Shown one piece after another: positions 38,745-50,300 of a DNA stretch of 64,000 nucleotides. This stretch comes from Diadema setosum. Its lineage: Eukaryota; Echinodermata; Echinoidea; Diadematoida; Diadematidae. A program made the position numbers and the translations under genes. The notes below the pieces were generated by a model, which had not been told where the DNA came from, did not search any database, and saw nothing but the letters and a program-made list of their open reading frames with translations. The stretch lies in contig CM067072.1 of assembly GCA_033980235.1 (NCBI GenBank), forward strand, positions 33,021,759 through 33,085,758, in the 5' to 3' direction. The stretch's first letter is position 1, and the number at the start of each line of letters is the position of its first letter.

Positions 38745-39722
38745 TATATACACACACACACACACACACCCTTACATAGGGCCTACATACAGCTGTACAC
38801 CCCAAAATACAAACAAACACACACATTATGTCTGTGGAAAGTGAATGAGATATTTCATGTTTTGTTTTGTTTTTTTCTGTCCCAATTGCTCACCGCACAA
38901 AATGTTAATATTTTCACATGGTGAAATGTACAGTAACAGTCTCAGAGCAGAGTTTGAACTGCCTAAGAGCTTTTACATTGTACACTGTATGTCTAATTTG
39001 ATATGGTTATGTTTACACATTGTATTTGACACAGGCTAGAGAAAAGTGTTTGGCTGTAGCAGCAAGTTATCAATCAAATTATGATATGAAAGTCAGACTA
39101 GAGAAGCTGAAAACATTTACCAGGTATTACAAATGTCCATCAAGTGTACGTCTACATTAAATTTTATGTGTGTGGAAGCAGAAAATTGTGTACAAATGAG
39201 CATCTCAGAACTTATCAGAATTCAGTGGATGTGTTGAATACTATTTTTCCTACATGAAATTTATTTTGATTTGTTTTTGTCTTGTTTTGTTTGTAGCTGA
39301 ATTGAGTATGAGAGACCTGTTGTCGTGAGATGTAAAACTTTGGAAAAAAGAAGAAGAAATATATTACAAAGTGCTTCCAGTTAAGAGATACATGTAACAT
39401 GTGCAAATATATTGAAGTGTATATTCTGAAACGAAGCCCCAACAGTGAGTGATAACTGTGTGATAAATTGACTCATCTGGGTCACAAAATGAAAAACTTT
39501 TTACTCTTTGTCTTCTGTGTTTCTGTTGTTTGTTAAACTTTTCTTCCTTTTTTTTAATGGTAAGCATTTTTTTTCTTCAGCTTCTCATGGTTTTAATTTT
39601 GAAATTTATACCACTTATGGCTTATCTGCCTATTATCTCTTATTCTGCAGAAAGATTTCTGGATACTAAATTGCATGACATACTTTATCTCCAGACATGG
39701 GAATATAAAAGCCACCTGGAAC

Positions 39723-40031
39723 CCTGTTTCATAAAGCTGTTTGTAAAGTTATGCATGACTTCACGAACAACTGGAATATATGAAGTGCCAATATTTGTGC
39801 CTATTCTTTTCCCCTTATGTTTTAACAAAGTACAACTGTATGTCAATATATCATCTACGTTGGGGCAAAAATACACTTTCTACCATCTGTATTAAGAACA
39901 ATCACTATCATCTGCAAATTTCGAATTTAGCTATTGAGATTAAACAATGATTATGAAACCCACTTGGCATGCCATATTTACCTTGTTCGTAAAGTTGTGC
40001 GTAACTTTATGAACAGCTTTATGAAAGAGGC
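39723..40031. mobile_element. Inverted-repeat element, ~309 bp
   Basis: The left arm 39723-39774 (CCTGTTTCATAAAGCTGTTT, GTAAAGTTATGC, ACGAACAACTGG) is matched in reverse complement by the right arm 39981-40031 (CCTTGTTCGTAAAGTTGTGC, ACAGCTTTATGAAAGAGGC). About 80% match by eye. The interior is AT-rich and non-coding. Confidence 0.7.
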
Positions 40032-40501
40032 TCCTGCTTTGTTTCGTAATTAGGTAATGTCAATGTTTGTTATTGTATGCTGTGTGGTGTTGTGTTGCTT
40101 TGCTTTGTCACTAGTGACTAAACATCCAGCCTTTATACAGTCAAACCTTCTTTGAATAATGGCCACCTGTCTATAGTGACCACCTAAGGTACATCTGTAT
40201 ATGGCCACTAAAAAAAAAGTACCCCCCCCCCACCAAATTGCTATCCATGATGGGTATGCATTGTGTAGACAAAAAACTTTCATGTTAATTTTACTTTGGC
40301 GAATCTTGGCCCCTTGCGAAATCAGCAAGTGTCATGCACATGAAAATCTCTAGTCTTACAGTCTACCATTCCATGTGTGTGTCTGTATCATACCACCTAA
40401 CGTCTCTTCATCTCTGTCCTGTACAGTTGATATTATATTGCTTTTGCACCTCTTTCATCATTCTATGTACAGCCATTTTCCTACTGCTATAACAAGGATA
40501 T

Positions 40502-40683
40502 ACTGTAAAACACGATATATTCGCAGCATGAATTGGAGCCGATGGCCTTTCTCGCAGCACGAAATTTTCGCGACTTACCACTGGCATCCAATGCATTTTG
40601 TGTAGGCAAGAACTTTCGTATGCATTTTTTATTTCGCAAATGTTGCCGCTCGCGAAATTAAAATGCATTTCTCGTTTTACAGT
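40502..40683. mobile_element. MITE with TACTGTAAAA ends
   Basis: It starts TACTGTAAAACACGATATAT and ends CTCGTTTTACAGTA; the inverted ends match over about 11 bp. The interior has repeated TTCGC/GCGAAA motifs. Diverged relatives lie at about 5795-6005, 25380-25440 and 35840-35999. Confidence 0.65.
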
Positions 40684-41144
40684 AATCGCAACACTACAAC
40701 ATTTTTCCCATCATCAGAAAACCATAGTCTTTCTTGCATGAATTCATGATGCGTTCTTCATTAATGTTTCCACTCCACTGTACAAGTGTACCTCATATTT
40801 GTCAGGGAATACATTTGCTAATTCATCGCTCGGCCACTGCAGTTTGCAACAGGTTGAGGGAATAGGACCAGAAGCTACGCATAGAATTTTCCATAATCCC
40901 CCGAGAGTAATGCAAGGGAACCCTATCTACCGCCATCTCGGACATTTCCCGTCTGCTAGGTTCCTGGCCACCGCTATTCCCTTGGTGAGCCGGGATAATG
41001 CAGGTATTCAACTGGCAAGACATCTGGCACGGGGCTATAACTGCTTCTTGTCTAGACAGCTACACACAATACAAATGCACTTCTGATGTAGAACTGTTCA
41101 GTGTGTGAGCACATGTGCAGAACAGAACATATTCTGTTGTAAAT

Positions 41145-41146
<2 letters not shown>

Positions 41147-41178
<32 letters not shown>
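41147..41178. repeat. (CA)n microsatellite, left of inserted element
   Basis: An AC repeat of about 32 bp. A second CA block at 41480-41493 lies on the other side of the element at 41179-41475, consistent with insertion into one CA tract. Confidence 0.9.
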
Positions 41179-41179
<1 letters not shown>

Positions 41180-41475
41180 GGTCTATGGTGGAAACCGAGG
41201 ACCTGTTTTACCCATAAGAATTTTATCACATAACTGAGGACCTGTGTGTCTTGTCAACCGAGGACTCATTCATATACTGTATTACCATCCAACCTAGGAC
41301 TTACTACAATAATGCTAATCGAGGACCTACTGTACAATCATGCACCCCTACAGATTGTACATGCAAAAGCAGACCGTTTGGAATGGTCTGCAAAGCGAGG
41401 ACATCCTCGGTTCTCTGTGTGTCCTCGGTTTAAATGTAAAGTTTGTGTGTGTGTCCTCGTTTTCCACCATGGGTA
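41179..41475. mobile_element. Element with CCGAGGAC iterations, inside a CA repeat
   Basis: The left end TATGGTGGAAACCGAGGACC is matched at the right end by GTCCTCGTTTTCCACCATGG. The motif (AAC)CGAGGACYT or a near variant recurs at 41196, 41232, 41259, 41297 and 41320. Its reverse (TCCTCGGTT) occurs at 41404 and 41422. No coding capacity. Confidence 0.7.
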
Positions 41476-44400
41476 AGTGCACACACACACACACCCAATA
41501 TGCTACATGTACTAAAACAGAATCTAACACACGAAGAGACTGAAAACCATGTGTAAGAAGTGAAGAAGTGTGAGTTGTCTTTTTAATTTGTATGCACCTA
41601 CAGATTTTGTTTTACGTGTTCTTGAGCACAGGAATAGTCTTGAGTTTTACTGATTTGAGAGATGTTGCAATTATATCCATCACAATGGGAGTGTTAATTT
41701 ATATGTACCTTGTACACATATATGTTTTTCTTTTTTCACTATAAAGATGCCTATAGATGCACAGATTTGGTCACTACTTCCAACAGACTGAAATGTGATT
41801 GTTGTTTTTTGATTGCTCCTCTGACGGCAAAAGTACATTAATCTGATTCTTGATCAAGTGACTTCACACACTGATTCACAGACAAATACACAAACAAATG
41901 CAAACACTCGGGTATTTTTCTTCATGGTTATCAAATTACTATAGAATCAACCTTGAGAACACAGTTGGTCTAGTTTCCCAAGGCAAAGTCTATTAGGCTA
42001 TTAAAGCACAATTCCTAAGAACAAGACATCAGGATGATAAGAATTTAGCGTCAACAGTTAAATCTCAGTTGTAGCCATTTTTTTTTTATATATTTCCATC
42101 GAATAAACACATAGTGGGTATAACAATAAACACGCAATGAAACTTCACTCAAAACAGAAAATCATACACATGCTTTGTGATAGGTGTAGCATTTTACGTA
42201 AAAATATATCGATACAATACCATACATAAAACATGACATTTGACAAGTACACATGTCTATACAGCAAACACAAATTCACAAGAGTGCAACGGGGAATATC
42301 ACGCCATATGCCCAAATGAGGTTTGACATAAAAAAAGCTTATCCAAACCATGAATTGTTCTCAGATGTATGTATAGACCTTTTTTTCTTTTGCAATGCAA
42401 AAACATGAAGGTCTATGGTTTTTACAAATACAATTGTAATACATTGTATCTGGTAATTTTCAATTCCAATCAAAGTTATATAATCTAAAATCAATAGATT
42501 CTCATTCTGCTATAAATCAGGTTATGAATATCTCAAGAAGCTTGTAATATCGTTGCTACTTTAATATTAGCCGGCATCACGTCTACTATTAAATATTTTA
42601 ATGTTCAACAGTTTACACTTAACTAACAAGTGTGAGTCTTTCACTGATGGACTCCCAAACAGAGAACAGCATCATTAGATTACAGAATGAAAAAAAAAAA
42701 TACAATACTGCACTCGAAGCCTTACATCATACTTTGCTCTACTCCAATTAACCCCAGGGGAAAAAAAAATGATTTGTTAGAAAATACATTTCCCATAGAT
42801 CCACACTCAGATTTAGTGAAGGTAACTCTGAATCCATTTTTTTTTTTTAAAGGGAGGATTCTAGCTGGATTCATTTTAGTTTTGGATGTAAGGATGATAG
42901 TATCATAAAAGTGACACATGCAGAGGTACCAAAATATACATAAAAATGAGCAAAATAACTGTTATCTATTAGTGCAAAATTGAAGAATTTACATTCTAAA
43001 GTTTTGTGTGAAAGACATGGCAAGCAATGAAAACGATTTCTGTTGTGTAGATATATGCATTGGAATACTACTGAATGAAATATATATGAATCCTAGAAAA
43101 AAGGAGATTTTGTTTGTTTTGGGAAAATATATACAGAGCCACAGCAATAGACAAATAACCAAAGAAATAAAATTAACAAAGAGCGGGACTGCGCAGAAAA
43201 TAGGAATCTCAAAAAAGAAAATTGAAATAAGTTACATGTACAGAACAAACTGTGGCCTAAATATACATGTATATGTACATGAAAAGATATGACAAAGATC
43301 TACAAATATATCTATGATAACTTTAAACTATAGATAGAGAGTGTTAACTTGCAAGGGAGTTCGCAGCCATCCACATGCTCACAATGTAGCTGTGTGCTAT
43401 ATGGATGAATGATAATATGTATAATGTGGTATATTTATAGTCTTTTTTCAAACTATAATGCACTAAATTTAACTATGTGATGAGTCAATACATGTATGTT
43501 CACTATGCAAGTCCACTATTCCAGTCCACTATACAAGTACAATGTAATAAAAGGTTGCTTTGAATTGGCAGAGTTCATACAAGGCAGGCTCCTCCAGGGC
43601 ACATAGAATGACCTCGTCTACGAGGTAAATGTTTCATGGAGTGTTGGGGCATGCAAAATATATGTTTTTCATTCCAATGAGACAAACTGAAAAGTACAAG
43701 TAGGGCTAGTGACAGGCCAGGAAGGAAAACAGAAGGAGATGTCATCATATTTTGAAACATTCTTGAAGTTTTGTGCCAGTTGCTATTAAAAATGTGCTGT
43801 CAATGACCAGCCACTTTAGTGGTTAATAAACACAGACATGCACTGAGGGAGCAGTGTGGGGTGTGACATAACTGTTTGTTATTTGCACTAGGTTTTGAGC
43901 TCATAATAATGGCATTAATACCATAAGATTCATTTTTGTACTTCCAACCTCATTCAGAGCACCCAAGCTAGTGGTCACGTGAGCCCTCAAAGAGAATGGT
44001 GTACACTAACAATCAATCACTTGTAGAAGAAAATATGAGTGCAATTTGGTTACAATATATCATGCATAATTATTTGCGCAAAAGTGCTTTCATTTTTCGT
44101 TTTTTACTCTCTGTAGATTGGAAGATGTAAATTTGTAGAAGACTTGATAAAACAAAGAGCATGACTTATTGGAAATATGTATACTACTTGTACATTGCTT
44201 CTACATGTAGTACATATTGGAATATATTAAAACTTCATGAACATGTACAATGTGATTCATGCAAATATATGGATACACAGCTAAGTTTAGAGGACCACAG
44301 TGCACTGCAGTCTTGGGCCATTCTCTGTAAGAATTCTGCATCATGATATCAATTCCATCTACAACACAGATCTGTCTATATCTAGAAAATACCAACAAAA

Positions 44401-47266
44401 TGTATGAATGACACTGTCGTACTACACATTTGACTGTAATCTAACCTTCTATTTCAAAGTCTTGTGAAATACTTTCCGGAGAATGCTACAACAAAGCAGG
44501 ATACAATACATTTGTAATGACACGACACAGGACATGATAACACAAGCCTAGCTTGCAATGGGCAGAGCCAAGAGACCTTCAATTTTTTTGTCTCTATTCT
44601 CTCTGCATACTACACACACTTGGTACCACCTACATCATCAGTGGCAAAAGCTAGCTCCTTTGTGTAACAAAAGTTTATGACATAAGCTCACACGATTGTA
44701 GACCTTGGGGGAAACTATATTCACACTACTGATACACAAAAGCTTGCGGAGCTATTCAACTTGAGCTGTTTCATCATCACAACACATTCAACTCATCAAG
44801 AAAACAATATTTACACCAGACGACAGCTAGAGATTGTAGACAATTCATATAATACCCCCAAAAATAAAACATGGGACAAAAGATTTATCAACGATTCTCA
44901 GTTTCAAAAGCAATTTCAACTATAAAAGATCACATACAGGGGTATTGCTACATGCATTTAGTTTTGCTCTGTTTTGTTTTGATTTTATTTTGATTTTGTT
45001 CTTGCTTTGTTTTTGGGTGATAGCAGAGTACTAGCAGTACTCAAATGATACATGATATCAAATACTGAAATGTGTTACACGTAATCTTTGCACAACGCTC
45101 TTTCACAAATCAACCTAGCCAAGCAGAGACCAACACTGCCCATAATTCATCAGAGATGCATGTTGTACGTAAAACCCTCGTATGAAAATGCTTGTTGGTT
45201 TATATACAGACATCATGTCACTGGTTACAGCCTCGGTGCCTTGAGTGAAAATCACTGGTACAGAGAAAAAGCTATACCGGGATTATGGGCTACAAAAGTA
45301 AACACTTAAGTATGGTGCTAATACATTCCAGCTAATGTACAGGCTTGGTTATAAGCTGCTACACTGCATTAACAGGAAAATATCTCAACAGGATGACAAA
45401 AAAAAAAATTAAATTATCACCGTATCAAACTCTGACTTTGTTGCATCAGTTCAGTACAAATGTAAACAAAACTCTCCAAGAATTGCTTGCAGCAAGACCA
45501 TTTCAGTCACACATAGACCTGATGACTTCTAAAGCACATTCTCTCCATGTTCCATCTTGCAACTTTGAAACAAAACCTATCCCACCTTCACAATTGCTGT
45601 GTAAAATATTTCAGCATTATGACACACTGAGGTGAAATACATAATACAAACCAGCTCATCAAACACCATACATAAATCATACATGTCTGGGAGGTGGCTT
45701 TGAGAAAACTCTTGATATCTCCCTTTAATGTGGAGCACAACCATCTTTATAATTCAGCTCACATTTGCATAGATGCAGAGCTATATAAGACAACCACACA
45801 AACCCAATGGTATGAAATTCATCAGGCCAAAAGGTGGAGAAAATGGCATCTCAAACCACGGCTCACTTTGCAGAGTCCTGAGAGCAAATTTCAACATCGC
45901 TGGAGAACTCCTCTCATTTTGGAACTGTCCAGCGCATCAAGCCGTGTCCATATCTACATCTCACTTTGGCCAAGCTCTGGTATATTTAGTGACAATGCAC
46001 ACATTTTAATCCAAACGAGGCACACAGTAGTCAAGCAACTTTCAGCAGACACGCCCTCCACACTACAACACAAAAGAGGCCTTAACTTGTTGCTTTCAGG
46101 TATAAACAGGTGTGCCATGCATGAACTGCATAGGAAAGCCACACATATCACAGGCAAAGGGATAAATGGTATACTTTGTACGAGTGGGGTTTCCCCCAAT
46201 AGATTCAGTAACACAATTAGAGAAAATATGTGTATAAATACTGTCATAAAATGCCTTGATAATCTGATAACACACCAATGCTATGAATAGATCTCATAGA
46301 AAACAGAGAAACAGAAAAAAAAAATAGTGTTTGAATTTTCTGCTTTGTGTGCATTTCAATGTATACCAATCACTGATATTTACACAGTAATACCCCCCTC
46401 TCTGCCTCGTATAATCCCAACCAAGCAGTGACAGTATACAAGAAAATGCCTTGTAGTAGCAGATACATTATATAAATTGAACATATTTCTAACCTGTACG
46501 ACAGGTGTCAAACATATCCGTAGAGGGATCACGAGTGTGCTTTTGAAGCTACTGGGTTCAACGGGGACGACATAGAGAAACTACACACTCTCCATGTAAC
46601 ACTGGAGCACAAAAACGGTTGATATCAGTAGAGAGATATAAGGGAGAAGAGAATGGGAGATAAAAGAGATACAGTGTAGACTGGAATATAATCGCCATTG
46701 TTCCAATAATATGCATGTCGCAGATTGAGGTATAACTTGATAACATTCATATACAGCTTATTGCATGTCGCCATGACTACTCCCGCCGCTCAACCGCATA
46801 TTCTTCTGCAAATTAAAACTTGTGCACAGATAAATCTACACTTGACTGCAATTTAATAATATATAAATACACACAAATAAGCTGATGAGCCTGCCTCCCT
46901 GTCCAGATCAACAATACTGGAGTTCATAGCTATGCTTTACTTGCACACCACTGCAAAAATATAATACTATAAAAATGATTACGCCACGTGTACGCACATT
47001 ACACGTAATATACATCTATGTACATCAGCTGAAATAAAAAAAAAAAAAAAGCTCCAAATGGCATGGATTTAAACAAAACGAACAGAAATGAATACTGCAG
47101 AGTCAAATGTAGGCCATTTTATGCCTTGAGTTCAAAGTTCAGACGCATCATACATGGCCGATGTGCTCGTACAACGCAAATGAAGCAAAACAGAGCCCTT
47201 GTTCGCACATGTTGAGCACACATCGTGGGCATAGCGCCACAAGTCTGTCATTAAGGTACGCATCTT

Positions 47267-47341
47267 TTACTTCCACTTGTGTTCCCAGTGTTCTGCGAGT
47301 GCCAACTTCTTCTTGTTCGTCTTGGGGACATAGTTGAGGTC
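47267..47341 (-). CDS. Minus-gene last exon with stop
   Basis: The acceptor TCAATACTCCAG precedes DLNYVPKTNKKKLALAEHWE and HKWK, then TAA at 47269-47267. 24 residues, phase 0. Basic and tryptophan-containing C-terminus. Confidence 0.82.
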   Translation of the reverse strand, partial: DLNYVPKTNKKKLALAEHWEHKWK

Positions 47342-50300
47342 CTGGAGTATTGAAAGAAGGAAAGGCAGAAAGAGGGGAGAAAGCATGTTAGAATCATACA
47401 GATGAAAATTTATGACTTCACAACATAATTTTGTCCAAGCAACATCCACTTGCTTCGATTGTGAAAAGAATATTGGTAAGATATGAAAGTACTTTTTCAT
47501 ATGTGACCACCCACAAAAAGTATGCCACAACGAATTTCCACTTTTCTACATAGTTTAGAAAAGAATCCTTTAAGCTTTAATAAGACATATAACTAGTTAA
47601 AATGGGCCCATCCTAACCCATTCAAAGTGCGAATGAAATAAGATAGAGAGTTATGACGTGCAGTTTCGTAGAAAAGAGAGAAAAAGAGATCTTACAGATT
47701 AGGGTCACTGAGACATGGTGTGCAGAAGCAGCAATGAAAACATTACTCTATATCCCAGTGAAAGCAGCACCTGTCTAAAAAATATGGTCCAGAAAAAAAT
47801 GCTGATATCTAGATTTTGGTTTTGTTTAAGTTGCCGAATTTGACAGTAGGTAAAGTTTAGATTACTCTCCCAGGTATCACATAATTTGAACGGGTCAATG
47901 CAAATGACATATTTCGGTCCATTACAAAGAATCATAATCTGCAACTTTTTGACTCGGGGTTTTGAGATGGACGGTCACACATGCTCTTTGAGACAAGCCT
48001 CTTCCTTACATATCTTCCTTCCTTGATGTTTTTCCCCATGATGCCATTTAATGGCATGCACTATCATCACTCCCCCAGCTCACCTTGTAGACAGACTTGG
48101 CAGGTTGTCCCGACATGGACGTTTTCCTGGGCGAACCCTGAGGCGTCGTGGCCGGCGAGGTGGCAGAGGACGACGACGTCGAACCCGACGTCGAGTCCGG
48201 CTTGGCCTCGTCCTGCGGGGAGGGCAGCGGTGACGTGGTGCCGCTCAGCTTCCTTGTCTGCTGCTCCCGCCGGAATGCCTCCTCCTTCTCGCGCTGCGCC
48301 TGGATCTCCATGTCCATGAGAGAGCGCCGAGGTTTGGGCTCCACTTTAGCTGCACCGGGGAACGGGGGGATGACAGCACAGTCGTCATAGCAACAATTTT
48401 CTTGTGTGAGGTCTTCCTCAAATGCTCTACACTGATTGTATTCAATGTTGCTACTTTCATTGGTCTCACTTTTTCAGTTTGCTCATTTTTACTGTTGGAA
48501 CTCTTTGTATTTTCTTATTGACAGGTCTTTGTATTTTTTTTTCAGCAAAATGAAAACATTTCTCAATACCTTTTCATATATAAAGTCCAATTTTCAGATC
48601 CAATCTATTGATTCTCATATTTCTCAACATCCCCCCCCCCCAAAAAAAAAAGACCATTCATGAAAACTACCATTACTGCATCATTCAGTATAGTTGTCAG
48701 AGATATCAAAGTTGAGGTGGATGTTTTCACACACTTTAATCATAAGTGCACCCTCTCCACTCTCCTGCAATTATTCCTCAATTGAGACCATTTTATATTG
48801 GTCTGAAATACCTCCCCCCCCCCAAAAAAAAGGCTCATCTGAGATCCAAATATTCCAAACACCTTTAAAGCAACCCTTTCTTTCTTCTTTAAATAAAAAA
48901 TAAAAAATGGGGATGACATATCGTCGCTGGGGTGACAAGACCTTGTATCTGCAATTTTGGTGAAAATGACTTTTTTTTTTATTAATGGTCAAATAATGTC
49001 TTAAGTGATGTGCTGTCCAAATTCCAACTGTCTTACTCCAAAAGTGAAGCCACCACGGCATGTCAAAGGAAAGGCTATCCCATTCGCTACAGTGCTTTGG
49101 CCGCCATGTTTTTTGGCTCTCCTGAACATTTGACATTTTGTAGATACGAGGTCTGGGGCGACGATATGTGAAACATATGATGCACAAATTTGTACTAAAA
49201 CCTAACAACACAGGAAACAAATTCAATGCATAATCATGAGATCAATGTAATTGATCTATCATAAACATAAAAACTTGCAAAATGAATCATATACTTTTAC
49301 AAAATGATTATATCCAAAAAATTGTTAACATGTGAGATTCACTAAGAATTGGTCTGGCGCAGAAAATGAATCATGAACTTTCCTTTTTCACAGTTTGTCT
49401 AAATTGCGCTTTCCTTTACAAAGTCATATGTACAATAATCCACCACAAAAGGCAGATCGCTTGTCTCCCAAGAAACCTACCAACTTTCTTCTTCTCCAGT
49501 GTCTGCGAAAGCTTGATGCCTTGCTGTACGATGCTGGTTTTCCTGGTCTTCTCCGATGTTGTCGTCGAGGAGTTCATACCATCCACCATGATCACGTCAG
49601 GGACATCGCCCACGCTGATTGCCAGAGAACCTCCTGATGAGCTTGCCTTTTGAAAAAGAGGAGAAATTTGTCATCGGACATTGAATGATACAGGTCAAGG
49701 TGTGCGGCTGTGAAAGAGTTGCCTGCAGTATGGTTTATAGGCCGTAGAAATTAAAGGGTGTGTACAGTTCTGGTCGAGTTGAGGATTTAGCTTTTAACGT
49801 TTTGCGAGATATTCAGAAACCACTCTATGAGATGTCAAAGAGCATGCAGTTCTAAGGGGTATCAAAAGTTTATTCAATAAAAATCGGTTTTGAAATGGCT
49901 GAGATATCCCAAAACAAGGTGAAACAAAGAGATCCTAATAAAGTTGTGGCATGTCGCCTTTTATTATTAGCACTTTTTTGGATATCTCAGCCATTTGAAA
50001 ACCAATTTTCATCAAATAAACGTTGAATCCTTCTTAAAATTATATGCTCTTTCATATTTCATAAGAGGCTTTTCATTATCTCACTTAGGAATGTTCAAAG
50101 CATGAATCCCCACATCAACCAGTACTGTACAGTCTCTTTAAAGTACTGTCGAATTACATTTGTCGATAGAAAGGATTGGTGTGTTTAACTCATCAATGAA
50201 GAGACAACAATGTGAACACGCTCCATAGAAGCTTCTAATATTGGTCTATAAGCCCAGCATTGGTGTCTGGCATTTATTGCTAGCATTAATGAGTTTGTTT

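Larger units (their letters stand above)
36803..47266. other. Convergent gap between the two genes
   Basis: About 10.5 kb with no supported exon on either strand. The right part must contain the 3' UTR of the minus-strand gene, whose end I could not place. Inverted-repeat elements lie at 38488-38744, 39723-40031, 40502-40683 and 41179-41475. G-rich runs are at 37758-37778 and CA runs at 38751-38770. From 42100 to 47260 I see no repeat structure; a 198-codon plus-strand frame at 45694-46290 is unsupported. Confidence 0.5.

Noticed and set aside
40799..41086. 95-codon plus-strand frame
   Set aside because: The GC content is moderate, but the frame has no splice context, no domain and no codon bias.
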